From assembly GCA_000507305.1 (NCBI GenBank), contig DF240475.1, forward strand, positions 53,084 to 117,083: DNA of 64,000 nucleotides. Direction: 5' to 3'. This document shows positions 35,285 through 46,849 of the stretch, piece after piece (position 1 is the stretch's first letter; each line of letters starts with the position of its first letter). Under the pieces are notes generated by a model, which worked only from the letters and a program-made list of their open reading frames with translations, was not told where the DNA came from and searched no databases. The stretch comes from Breviolum minutum Mf 1.05b.01 (lineage: Eukaryota; Sar; Dinophyceae; Suessiales; Symbiodiniaceae). The position numbers were made by a program, and so were the translations under genes.

Positions 35285-36599
35285 TAGGCCACTAAACGGT
35301 AGTTTTATCCTACTGACAAAAATATCGAATGGATATCCGGATAAAAACTGCCTAATAAAATCCTAATGATGTGATACTTCACCAAGCTGTATAAATCTAG
35401 TTGGTGGTTTCAACTCAACCCCTTTGACATTGAAAAATGTGCCAACGTCAAATTGGATCATTTCCCCAGAAAGTAGGAGTGAACATAAAAAAAAATTGGG
35501 AACCACCACCTAGAAATCTGTTCATGATTTCTTCGGATTCATCTTTATTAACTTTATTAAGCACAAAGCAGTGGCCAGGATTCATCCCCATCCTAAGGTC
35601 CCCCAACAACCTCTCTGCAGCTCGCTGTACAGATCGGGCAGATGGTGCGTCTCTGATGCGCATGCTAGGCACACCACCACGATGCCTTAAGGTGTCCAAA
35701 TATTTAGGGAATGTACCCATTACCCATGGGATACTGCTGGGAATCAACTCCGGTATGCAGGGCCTATAAAAACCACTGTACAAAAGGCAGCCCTCCGTGA
35801 ATCCTTCTGTTTATTATTGGAACAAAATCGGGGCAAAGTTGGGTACAGTTAGTCTATGAAGTAAGTATGTTTGAGACACTTGATGTCGTGTGCGTGTGTG
35901 AGCTTTGATGGAAGTGCTGATCAAAACGCTAGTGCTAATGCCTTTGCATAAATGTCCTTACCAACTATATACACTTCTCCTGAACAAATGACTCCACTGT
36001 AAGTTTTGGACCTGAAAACCATTGGTGAAGACTCTTTCAACTGCGGCAGATAAAAAACGCATATTGCTGGGTTCAAATTTTGAACGACTCAATTATCTGT
36101 AGGTAGTGGTTTCAATCAAGTCCAAACATTGGTTTAATTAAAACATATACCCCAACTTGAAACCACAACCTAGATCCCTACAAATGTCAGAGAAAGTTTA
36201 ATACCTTCAGATCTGAAGAGTCTGACTTCCCCAATCCCAACTTTCACCTCACCATCTGAATCCGAATTCCAACCTCTCGAATTGTTTTGCCACTCCCAAC
36301 ATTCCTCCTTGAACATTTCACACCAAAGTCACTGACTGGAGTTGTTACCATATCTTTGATAACCTGCCATGTGGGTGGCACATTGGCGCAGGACGTTTTT
36401 GTTTGGGCATGCTGCATCCCCAAGAAGCGCCACTTGTCAAGGGCTGTTTGTTTCTGCCGGATGACGTGAGAATGGCACCGTACCCATTGTGAAATTAGAG
36501 GTTCAAATAATCTGAACGTATTTCAACAACTATCTCCTTCCATGCTTCCACATCTGCTGCAGGACGCAGTTCATCCAAACAAGTTTGGATGCATCTGAC
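35285..36599 (-). CDS. Unrecognised multi-exon gene, middle to 3' part
   Basis: Exons proposed: 36599 to about 36520 (reads CLDELRPAADVEAWKEIVV); about 36450 to 36253 (reads RQKQTALDKWRFLGMQHAQ, ending at donor GTGAGG); 36040-35962 (acceptor after a T-rich tract, donor GTAAGG, reads LKESSPMVFRSKTYSGVICS); and about 35770 to 35514, joined across a family A MITE to about 35396 onward (reads SARSVQRAAERLLGDLRMG ... ESEEIMNRF then LDLYSL). The second-third junction is in phase. The junction to the fourth exon is not, so an exon is probably missing there. No domain recognised. Confidence 0.45.
35397..35513. mobile_element. MITE family A copy inside a coding exon
   Basis: The minus strand enters it through ESEEIMNRF and CTAG-GTGGTGG and leaves through CCACCAACTAG. 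Removing GT to AG restores an uninterrupted frame (MNRF then LDLYSL), identical to the pre-insertion sequence. Confidence 0.8.
36099..36173. mobile_element. MITE family A copy in an intron
   Basis: GTAGGTAGTGGTTTCAA to TTGAAACCACAACCTAG, internally deleted. Lies between the exons at 36253 and 36040. Confidence 0.7.
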
Positions 36600-37321
36600 C
36601 TTCGAAACTATAACTACTAAGGTGGTCAACAAACCAGGGGTGTTGTGCAACTCCCATTGGCTTCCATGGCTGCTTTTCAATTCTGTGTTGATCTTTGTTA
36701 AAAAAATCACGTTATGGTGATCATTTAAGATAAGTATATAATAAAATCTAATGAAGGGCATCTTCTTTCACCCCTTCATGGTGATTTCTTCCAAGCATCT
36801 AGATGCATACAGGTACTTTTAGGAACACTATAAAGACAGTCCAAATTTCCAACCCACTGCTGAAATCAGCCACATGCCGAAAGATAGCGAAACCATACGT
36901 TTTTAATTCATCCAACCTCCTCTAAAATACTGAACCAAACCAAACGTCGTCCTAGTACTATTCCACTGGAACCTATGCACAAATTTGGTTGAAATTTTGC
37001 CCAACTTGTCCAAGCTCAAACTCAGCTCACCCACCCCCACCCTTGGCCTTGTGAATGATGTCGTGGTGATCTTGATCCATTAGATGCATTATGACCCTCA
37101 GCGGCTCACATGCTGGTGACAAACGTTAACATACCTTGTACCAAGGAATCCTCCCGAGGTATCTCCCTGAAACGGTGACTTCAGGCTACATGTTCATCAT
37201 CAAATTACATTACATGAACATGCTATTGAGCCTCAAATCCAACCAACAAAACAAAAACGAAACAGCAACTTCCCTGAACTCTCCAAAGAATGATGATAGT
37301 TTTTTCTTGGATGTTGCTCAC

Positions 37322-37424
37322 CAAGAAGCATTCCGCCAATGGTCACGCCATTGGTCCTCCTTCCAATTCTGCCACTTCCAGTTGGATCCATGCCATGACT
37401 CCTTTGGAATCGTTGGATGCGTTT
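37322..37424 (-). CDS. Unrecognised coding exon
   Basis: Acceptor after CCTTCCTCTGCCAG and donor GTGAGC. Open in one frame, reading KRIQRFQRSHGMDPTGSGRI then a Gly-rich end, 34 codons plus one base. It may be an upstream exon of the gene at 36.6-35.3 kb, but phase continuity was not shown. A plus-strand donor-like GTGAGT at 37451 overlaps the region, so the strand is likely but not certain. Confidence 0.4.
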
Positions 37425-37821
37425 CTGGCAGAGGAAGGTTGACCACTCGGGTGAGTAGCATATCATCAATTTACAGAATGACTGCCCATGTAAATGCCAC
37501 AAAACAAGTGATATTTATGGATAACTATTTAATATATATATATATACAATAAAAAATATATATATGTATATAAATTCAAAAATATCAATCAACAAGTAAT
37601 GAAATCAATACATATATAAATAACAAATCTATAAATAAAAAAGATATATACGTACATTAAATATACGACATATTGTATGAAAATAATGGCGTCGGGAGCG
37701 CTACAAGTCTTGACAGGTGTGTGTGGGAAGACCGTGCCAAATGTTCAAAAACCAAGGTGGCCATCGAGAAAACTTCCAAAGTTCCCATATTTCAAAGGTT
37801 AGGAACCTTTCAGAAGAATGC

Positions 37822-37976
37822 GCAAGGTGGGCCCTGTCACCGGTTACAAGGGAGTGAAATAACCCCTATAAATGGCCGAAAATAAATGGTTAACTAAGGC
37901 TATAACCCTACTTATAGGATCTTATAGGGTTATAACTCCACTTGTAACTGGTAGGGGCCCACCTTGTGTGACCACA
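37822..37976. mobile_element. MITE family H copy
   Basis: CAAGGTGGGCCCTGTCACC to GGTAGGGGCCCACCTTG, long inverted repeat with internal TTATAACTCC. Confidence 0.8.
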
Positions 37977-38200
37977 TTCTATTCCAGCAATATGTAAGGA
38001 ACCACCCCAGCTTATCACGATAGGAAACATGGCGATGGCGATGCCGTGCCAAGTCCTGATGCCACTTCTGTTCATCCCAGTTGCTTCTGCCAGCATTGCT
38101 CCAAGAACCTCCCCAGAACTGCCAAGGAAATGCATGGTTTCTTGGGCGTAATTCGTGACACCATCGTAGATGAGGGATCAGTAACTTGCTTGGTAGTCAT
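37970..38200 (-). CDS. Possible 5' exon, unrecognised
   Basis: An open stretch reads MHFLGSSGEVLGAMLAEAT and on towards IAIAMFPIVIS, a possible membrane segment, running into a family H MITE at 37976. An overlapping frame starts with ATG at about 38196 (MTTKQVTDPSSTMVSRI) just downstream of a TA repeat at 38219-38235. I cannot choose between the frames. Confidence 0.25.
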
Positions 38201-39781
38201 TTGAATGTGAGAGCGAGGTATATATATATATATATCCGCATCACCTAGAAACAGTGTATGGAGACAAGTTAAATGTATTCAGGAAAACTTGAACTGGTAA
38301 TGTGTGAGCCCAGTTTGAAGCGAGGAACATGAAAGTATTTCATTGCAAAGCTTATCTACAGCCTGCCCAAACAACATCTATTTAGCAGGCACATCCTAGT
38401 ACTAGCAGTGACGCGAGGAAGCATCACCACGTTTGGCAGGGGAAACTATTGCCAACTGCTGCTGGTATGTGTATATTCCATGATGGTGATATTTGTGATA
38501 TTGTTCTAGTCAGGTACACCTTTTACACTTGCCTAATGCTTAGTAAGCTGTAGAGTATGGAGCCGGGCTGAACGACTGACACCTCCTAACTTCCTGGATA
38601 CTGATTCCTACTTATTTGGTTGCTCAATGGCACTCGTTCACCATCAACAGCACCCGAAACAACCTCCACCACGAAGAGCGTCGGCAAAACTGCGTGCCTG
38701 AAGAAAAAACGGTTCTTTTTTTGCATTGCGGGACACCTTCAGAGGGAACTTCATTGACTGTACCTCCCAAAAAGGGCCACTTTCAACCGATAGCTCATCA
38801 TCTCAGGGAAGGGGTGACAATAGTATCATTTAAATGATGTCTAAATTTCCAACATCAAAATCTGGTTTCCACATGCCAGAATTCGGAATATTTATATCGC
38901 TATATGACTACTGTACCGAAAGGTGCGACCCCAACATGCATTGGCTTTCCACCGGTTACTCGGTTACTCTTCCCCTCATAATCATGGAAATGGAAAATGG
39001 TTATCCTATTGAAAGGTAACTAATTACTAATGGGAATATGGGAAGTAGGGCGTATAAAAGAATGCTTGGGATTTTGATGATTGTTTCGTTATGTTTCGTT
39101 GGCCCCTAAAATGTCCATATACTGAAAGGTCCATGCCGCCTTCTCCGTCTCGTCTTTCCGTGGTCCAGGAGGTTCCTTGGAGATTTTTTTCTGCTCTCAA
39201 CGTCGTTTTGTCTTTCAACAAAAAGCCGTGCTTCATTTGCAAGAAATCACTGGCACCCCTCTAAACCCTTCAAAAATCAGGGGCATATGATTCAATGTTT
39301 TGGTCTGAGAGGTTGTGCATCCAAAAATCAGCAGCTCATCCACCTATGAAAAGCAAAAATGAATTTACCAAATCTTCCAACAAGAAACCTTGCCCTCCTT
39401 ATCACTCCGTCCCAAAGTTGTCTGCTTGGCAGCTCCAAACAAAATCACAAGGAATCTCTGGGTGTTGCCGGGAATCTAAGTCGTCTCGGGAACCCAATAA
39501 AGGTTTTCCACTGCCATCGCACATCGGATGTCCTGCCATTTGCAAAACGGGCCACCAAAACATGGCTCAAGGATCAGGTAAAGTTTCACGCTTTCTAGAC
39601 ATAAACTATCATGAACTACCATGATTACCATGTTGTGTACTAGAAATGACATGAATAAGCACACAAGTTGTCACAGATTCACTTGTTTGCTTGCTTCAGG
39701 TTCACTATGATCTTCTCAAAATTTCTTTCATCCACCTTACCAACCTTTGCTAAGTACTAAGGCGTTATACACCATGCCCAC

Positions 39782-39880
39782 CTAGTTGGTGGTTTCATCC
39801 CATCTGAACAATATCAGTCAAATTGGATCATTTCCCCAAGCAGGGTGAACATGTCAAAAATATTCAAAACCAACACCTAG
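39782..39880. mobile_element. MITE family A copy
   Basis: CTAGTTGGTGGTTTC to CAACACCTAG, core typical. Confidence 0.75.
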
Positions 39881-39988
39881 ACTTGCATCCTCTGCCTACT
39901 AGTCTACATTTATTGTTTTCTGTCTAAACGCTTCCTCCAAGCATGTTTTACAAAGATGTTTCTGTTACAACCTGGATTTGAGACCCAC

Positions 39989-40247
39989 TTGGCTGTCCCA
40001 GGAAGTTAGTAAATGGTTAGTAAATGGGTTATAACTCCAATATACACCATTTGAGCCACGAAAAAAACCCTTACTACTTTCCATCATACTGGTTGGTTAA
40101 TAGGGATCCTTCTAATGGTTTATTATAATCCCTATATACCTGGGCAATATAATCCCCTATATACCGTAAACAACCAGGGTTTTTTCATTGCTCATTTGTA
40201 AGGAGGGGAACTTACCCATTTACTAACTTCCTGGAACATCCAAGCAC
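39989..40247. mobile_element. Family E MITE interrupted by a family F MITE
   Basis: Family E left half (CTTGGCTGTCCCAGGAAGTTAG, 39989 on) and right half (CTTACCCATTTACTAACTTCCTGG..ATCCAAG, to 40247) are separated by a segment matching family F at 32792-32898 (GGATCCTT.TAATGGTTT ... CAGGGTTTTTTCATTGCTCA). Confidence 0.72.
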
Positions 40248-40271
40248 CACCTAGACATCCAGCCGTCTCAC

Positions 40272-41690
40272 CAACGTCGCTCAGCCAAACTCCTCGTTCA
40301 CCACAGGCTGCACACCTCACATGGCTCCATTGATTTCGTTGTCGTGAAGCTTCCTTCAACGTGGCGAAAGGACAGGTTTCGGAAGGATCACCACCATGGC
40401 CCTTGCGCCAACACATGGGGCCTTGGTTGGTTGGAGTCAAGTTGAATATTTATGAAGTTTCGGGAAAAAGATGGAACATTTGAAACTAAGAATGTGTTCT
40501 GGTGGGAAAAAAAACTGTTTTGAAAAAGATATGCTGGTGAAAAGTGGGGAATCATCTATATACCCCAAGTTTCTGGTGAAAAAAAGTCAAACAAACACAT
40601 CTGTAAGTTTGAAAGCTCACCTGTATACATAGATTATAGTTGGGTGGATTCATGGATGAAAAAGGTGAGTGAGAAGATGGATAATATCAGAATATCATGG
40701 AGTCCTCCTGGTGGTTGAGTTGTTTTTTTTACTTGGCAACGGGGGAAAAAAAGGGAAACGGTACCCAGGGGACTGACCCGTTTCAGGTGGAATGGTTCAA
40801 TCCCAAGGTGGCCCTGCAGGACTTTTCCTTGGACCTACCGCCCAGTAACAGAGATTCCTTACTAAAAATAAACTAATCCTATAGTGACTGGTATGCTGGG
40901 TGACGGTGTAGATCCAAACTATTCCATATTCTCACGGCCAATATTTTCGGTTAACAATGGGACCCTGTTTTTTCCATCCCCAATGGGAAACAGCATCTGA
41001 AATCTACAGCAAGTATTGGTCATTGTTGATTCTTCTTAAGGTCATGGTCAACTATTCAATATTGCTACCCCTCTGTTGAACCGAGGCGCATTTTTCTTTG
41101 GTTCGAGGGCATTGCTTCACGTTGTGACCAGTGGAAAAGCAGATCCAACACCTGGAAAACGGCATAGTTTTTTTTCAATACCATGCTAGCCACAACACAC
41201 CATGGATAGCCAAACCAACACCAACAAAGATGGCTGAAAACCATCAAACAACATGTTTGACGGACGCTCTTCTAGTCTGAATGTATTGTGTTGTGAGGAT
41301 GTGGGGGCTGGAAAGAACGAGAGAGAGAGAGAGAGCAAGTAACACATAAGCCCTGCAAAGCACCAAATGAGCATGAAACACTCAAGTTTCAAAAAAAAAT
41401 GGATGCCTAGCATGGTCCATTCAGACAAAAGTACAAAAAACACTTGCAACCAGGTCATGTATATAGCTACTACCTGAAAACAAAATCTACAGTGCATTGC
41501 TTAACTAAATTTGACATCAATAACAATAAAGAGTGTCCAACAAAAATCCACTGGCCCCATTGGCTCCACCAGTTCTCTCCTGGATTCAGGACAACTCTGT
41601 GCACGGTGCCCTGTCGCAAAGCAAACCATGCAAAAGAGTCTGCTGCCAAGCCTGGCCCATCGGGGCCCCACCAGCCCAGTCTGGCTCCAT
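40272..41690 (-). CDS. CCHC zinc-knuckle protein with two tandem knuckles
   Basis: Probable single-stranded nucleic-acid binding protein. Exons: 41690-41542, 41307-41262, 41151 to 41069 or to a stop at 41052, and 40421-40272. The first gives CMVCFATGHRAQSC and the third CWICFSTGHNVKQC, two matches to CX2CX4HX4C with clear similarity to each other. Phases agree through the chain: 2 to 1, 1 to 2, then either stop TAG at 41054-41052, or a GTAGCA donor leaving phase 1. That phase fits the 40421 exon, which is Cys/His rich (CWRKGHGGDPSETC and RCAACGERG). The acceptor of the second exon follows a CT-repeat tract. The first exon begins exactly at the end of a family A MITE. Zinc knuckles occur in retroelement Gag proteins and in cellular proteins. 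I saw no reverse transcriptase, protease or LTR here, so a cellular gene is as likely. Confidence 0.68.
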
Positions 41691-41798
41691 CTAGTTGGTG
41701 GTTGAACCAACCCATCTGAAAACATATTCGTCAAAATGGGTTCATCTTCCCAAATTTTCGGGGTGAGAATAAAAAATCTTTGAGTTGCCACCACCTAG
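41691..41798. mobile_element. MITE family A copy providing the acceptor of the zinc-knuckle exon
   Basis: Its minus-strand right end CCACCAACTAG abuts the first zinc-knuckle exon at 41690. A family B element (41799-41876) abuts its other end. Confidence 0.78.
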
Positions 41799-41876
41799 CC
41801 ATGTATATAACATCTATTTACCTACATTTGGCTGGAAATTTATGGGTAAATGGAGGTAAATATTCCAGTCCTATGG
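41799..41876. mobile_element. MITE family B copy
   Basis: CCATGTATATAACATC to GGTAAATATTCCAGTCCTATGG; ends trimmed. Abuts a family A element. Confidence 0.7.
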
Positions 41877-42820
41877 AGCACATATGGGCAGGGGTTACAT
41901 CCCCGGAAAACCTATAAAGGCAAGATGGAAAATCCATCATTCTTCGATAGGAAAGACGTCTTCAAAATGCTGGATGTTCCATTGCCGTGTTATACGTCTT
42001 GTTTTGTGTTTTGCGCGTACCCCAAAAATCAAGTCAATTTAATGTGTGGAGGTATCATGGCATAAGCTTGGTATATATAATATTAAAAAATATAACCTTG
42101 CTTTTTGAGATAACACGTGGAAATTGTGGACAGTGGAGGTCCAGGTTAATTTGTTGTTCCTGGAAATGTTTTTCCTTCAAAGTGTTAGTCTGCTATGCCT
42201 ATGATGAAGGCCAGGTACATTACAGCAACAAAAATGCGGAGGATCTTAAACACTCCATTTTAAAATTATGAAGTAGCCCACCAAACAAAGTAACAACTGG
42301 GTTCTTGGATGGAAATGAATAGAACAACTTCACTTTAACTTGGCAAACAATCACCACAACCAGCTCATGATTTCAAATGAAGTTCTAGCATTTGACCTGT
42401 CTATGGTTCTTTCAGTGTGTGGCTCAACGTAAAAAGGGCCTGAACGGAGTTGGTGATCTCAATCAATTCAATTTGTTAGTTGCAAAAAAACGGCGAATAT
42501 CTGCCATTTATTAAAGGGGTGTTTAAGGGTAGCAACCATACAAAAAATACCTATATCAATATCAAAGAAACAAGAAACACATGAATATGATTCAATGTTC
42601 TATGTACCACTGTGCATTCATCTGGTTGTTGTGGTCCCTCTGGTAATCGCTAGGCATGCTTTGCCATGTCTTTTCTTAATGGACAATCAGGCTTGTCTCA
42701 AACTGCTGTAGTGATTCAGGAACACCTCAAGACCCCTCTCCAAATTCAACTGCCTAGTACTCAACCTCTCACAAAGCCGTTCACTCGTTTGTTGCTCAAT
42801 TGTTAACACACCCGTCACAC

Positions 42821-42898
42821 ACACAAATAAATGAATAAATAAATAAATAGATACATAAACAAATAAATAGATGCATAAATAAATAAATATAAAGTATA
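42821..42898 (+). repeat. AAAT-type microsatellite
   Basis: AAATAAATGAATAAATAAAT and similar units over about 75 bp. TA and CA microsatellites also occur at 34862-34886, 44018-44041, 54331-54350 and 54917-54935. Confidence 0.9.
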
Positions 42899-43494
42899 TG
42901 TATCTAGACCTGTAATTCAAACATACCCCTACAAAAATCCTATATAATATGAGTCATGAAATTCCTGTCACCTCTAAATACAAAATCTGCAAAAATATAT
43001 TGCGATCACACTTTGCTTCTTCTCTTCCAATCCCTGATGCCACCAAAGTTGCTTGGTCAAATAGCCATCATCCGTGCGCAAGGCTGAAGAATCAGTCCTG
43101 CCGAATGGGCGGTTCGGAAACCTACCTGAAAACTCCCCTGAAAAGTGACAGTGATACCCAAAATGATGGTTTGGAAAATGTAATTTTCTTTTGAATGTGG
43201 GCCATTTTGGGCATCTAATCTATGTTAAATTTTCTGAGGTGTAAGTATCAGTTCAATTTGAAAAAGGATTGCTAAGGTTATTTGACAAGATTACAGAGCC
43301 ACTCCACAGTAACAACCCAAAACAATGAAAGATAATGAGCAGCAAAGAGAGTTGTTTGGTCGATGACTTTCAGCAATCTTTGAGGCTACACACATCATGA
43401 TACACCTTCTGGAGAAGAATCGGCTTCGGCAAGTGTGGTCTTGATTTGGGCCGACGTTTGAGTTTATGGAAGGCAACATGCTAAGGTATATGGT

Positions 43495-44014
43495 CAGCGA
43501 CAGAATTATAGAAAAGAAAAAGTGGGAAAAAAAGGACGGGTGCCAACTGCAGCGTGTTTTTCTATAATTAACTATTCCTGTAAAAAATGGGGAAAATTTT
43601 CAAAGCGACATTTGCAACATTTCCCACTGCATTCTAAGAACTTTCTATAATTCCTTTTTTCCTTTCTATAATTCCCCTTTCCTGCATTTTTTGGGGAAAA
43701 CCCATGATTTTGGACTTTCTATAGTTAGTTGGGTAAAAAATAGTCTGAACTTTCTATAATTAATTTTGTTGTCAAGTTTTAAATGCAGCAGGTTTCTATA
43801 ATTAGCTATTCCTGCAAAAAATGGGGAAAACTCCTGTTTTGCAGTCACAAACAGAATCATAGAAACTTTAATTATAGAAAGTGTTTTACCCGGGCATGGG
43901 AAAATACCCGGGCACCAAAAGCCCACTTTTATCTTTTTTTTTCCCCACTTGCAAATGCCCGGGTGGAGCCCGGGCATCTCCCACTTTATTTTTTTCTATA
44001 ATTCTGTCGGTGAC
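43495..44014. mobile_element. About 0.5-kb terminal-inverted-repeat element, non-coding
   Basis: Outer ends GCGACAGAATTATAGAAAAG (43495 on) and TTTTTTTCTATAATTCTGTCGG (to about 44008) are inverted repeats with AAAGTGGGA / TCCCACTTT just inside. Within, TTTCTATAATT recurs many times in both orientations and CTATTCCTG.AAAAAATGGGG occurs twice. One end has a CCCGGGCA palindrome cluster. No ORF of note, so non-autonomous. A TA repeat follows at 44018. Confidence 0.75.
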
Positions 44015-46849
44015 TGTATATATATAATATATATATATATTTGAACATAAACATGTACATAACTACAAAGTGTGATCCAAGTGCGTATATATCTGTGGAG
44101 ATGGCCACCTTTCACTCAAAGCAACACAAAGTATGAAAGTGATTAAGGTCCCTTGGTCCCTTGACATCAAATATGACCAAATATGCCACCATTGATGTAG
44201 AAGAACATTGAGGTAACATATAAACAGTGGCTGCTTCCTGTAAAGCCAAATGTCCAATTTCCTGTGGTAGTAATCTTAACTGCACACACACAAAACACAT
44301 TCACATTGAACTTCTTAAACCTGGAATCAACGTTGGTTACTTCCACCATCACCTGCTATAAACCGCCTGACTCTCACCGTCCTGTCACCCTCATAGTAAC
44401 GTTGCAGAAAGAATTTTGGTTCAGGTCGTTTGGCCTCACCAGCTTGCTATCTTATCAAAGGAAATGGTGCAAGTAGAATAAGTAGATGACCCCAGTCCCA
44501 TGTATTGGTTCACTCTTAGGTGCCCTACAAATTACCGGCAACTTTTTTTAGGGTTTTTTCTACACTGGGCGTGCAAAGCGACAACTTACACATCCACATC
44601 TAAAAGCACCAAGGATATCGAAATGACCCAAAAAAAACCTATATATCCAATGCCAATCCCCAAGAATCCACAATCGAATAGGATTGATTGAGGGTTCCAA
44701 TCCCATCCGAAAAGACTAGGATTGGTTGGGGGAAATCCCGGACTCTTGGGACATATCTGGGGAATGATTTCGTAGGACTTCTGGGACTACAAATCTATCT
44801 GGCACTCCTCGGCCGTAGCTCCGTTTCGGCTACGTTTCCCTCTTCGGATGTCACTGGCGAAATATTGTGTAAACAGCACCTATATCTGGGCAGCAAAGAA
44901 GCAAATCACCAACATGGAATTTCCTAAAAAGAATATATGAAGAACCTGAAAAAAACCCATACAAAATTTGGGGAATTCCTCTGACATCATATGACTTGGC
45001 TATAATTCACTCAAATGTACTTGTAATATGCTAATAATTCCCTGGGCTCTGGTTAGGTACATATCTTTTAGGTTTGGATGAAGGCTCGTGGAAATCGATA
45101 AAGGCGGAGTTAGCACCCATTCAAGGGTTTGATTGAGGGAGTGGAAACACCAGCACTGATCATGAGAAATATGAAAAGTTTACAACAAAATTGCCAATAC
45201 TGCTGGTGATAATTCAAATATTTCATCAGGATGGGTAAGCCTTTCATGGATGACAAAGGCATGCTCTTTATTGAAGTTGTTGTTGCCACTGGCTTGGAGA
45301 TGCGAGTTTTGTTTAATAATTTGCTGACCTATCAATTCTTTGAATTGCTTAAATTTACCTTGGATCTACTCCCCCACCCAGTAAAAAAAGGTTACTAGGG
45401 ATTCCGTGCTAAACATGTAAATTATCCTCGTGGTGACTGTCACTAGGTGGGATCACTTGATCTAAATCCTTTCTCAGCTCACTCTTGTTCATCTTGAACG
45501 AAAATACCTACCAGCAAAAAAAATAAACATGAAACTATTATATAATATGTAAATAATGAACAAAAATATGAAATAAATATACAACTATGATATGACAAAC
45601 ACATATTCACTACATATTGATTTCACATAAAAATATCTCTCTATATTTATGCATCAATTATATGTATATATAATATATATATGTTCTACGAACAAATAAA
45701 AAAAACTACCCTACGTAATTATCGTAAAAAGCCATAGAGAACCCCAGTGCCGCCTCAGTCTCTCGATAAAATCGATCTAAGTTTTCGTGAGTCATCTCCT
45801 CACAGGCTCAGCCAAGACTGTCGGTGGATGCAACCCTCGTGGAGGTTGGGTTGGGAGGGGTGAGGTCATTTTTTGCAGGGGGTGTGCCAACTGGAAAACT
45901 TATTTCTGGGGGTTGCAGGGGGTGGGCCCAACAAATATTCAACAGAAATAAGTTTTGCAGTGGCTTGATGATAATGATAACTAATGATGATTAAAAGGTG
46001 CAGGACATCTTCACCAAGACACCGAAAGTTGTGGACATTCCGGTATGAACGCAAAAAAACAAATCTATATAATCTAGTCAAACCGAATCGAGAAACATAT
46101 GACATCGTCACTTTCAATTTCTTGGCTATGTCATGTGTCCTTCTATGTTTTTTGCAGGTATCACGAGTATCTATGTCATCGGTAGGTGCTATATCCCTTT
46201 GCATGCTTTGATTTGGATACCTTGGGAGTAGCAGCCGTATAAGCCGCAACCAAACCCCTATTTTCACCATGGCAGACACCCAACTGTTGTTGTTCTCTCG
46301 GTAACCTACTTTGGACTCATCAAGTTTTTGTAACTTGAAGAGACCAATAAATCTGCAATACATTTTCTTTTTAAAACTACTGGTCAAATCGACAATAGTC
46401 TGTCACCAAATGCCACCATACTCAGGAAAACCTTGTTGATTTTCACCGAAAAAATCAAAAACACAAGGAGTCATGATGCCAGCTGGTGCTATGACCATGT
46501 TGATGACCAGAAAGCCATGCATCTAAGTACGCCCAAGGTGGCTGGCGCAGGAAATGGGGCACAAACTGCCATGCCCAGCGACACCGTTGGTGCAAATTCC
46601 ACCAGGTTTGGCAAGTCTGTTGCGAGCCAGGAATCCCGAATCTGTTGCGTTTTGGTTGGGAAATGTCCAGCGAACCTCTGCCAATTTGACGTAAATATAT
46701 AGAAATCAAAACCTTGGACATATGTGGTCTATGGTGCAAATAGTTGATACAAAGAGTTATAGTCATTCTGTATCAAACGCCGTTCTTTTCAATGCTCCCT
46801 GGTAAACCAACTAGATGAGCTGAAATGTAAGCAGGGCGTTACACAGTCC

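Larger units (their letters stand above)
42280..45860. other. Stretch without a supported gene
   Basis: Contains the microsatellite at 42.8 kb, a family D copy (43121-43246), the 0.5-kb element, a family G copy (44659-44760) and AT-rich sequence after 45500. No exon supported. Confidence 0.5.

Noticed and set aside
45866-46387. 173-codon minus-strand frame
   Set aside because: Spans a boundary of the duplicated unit; the matching part in the second unit is not open; composition not protein-like.
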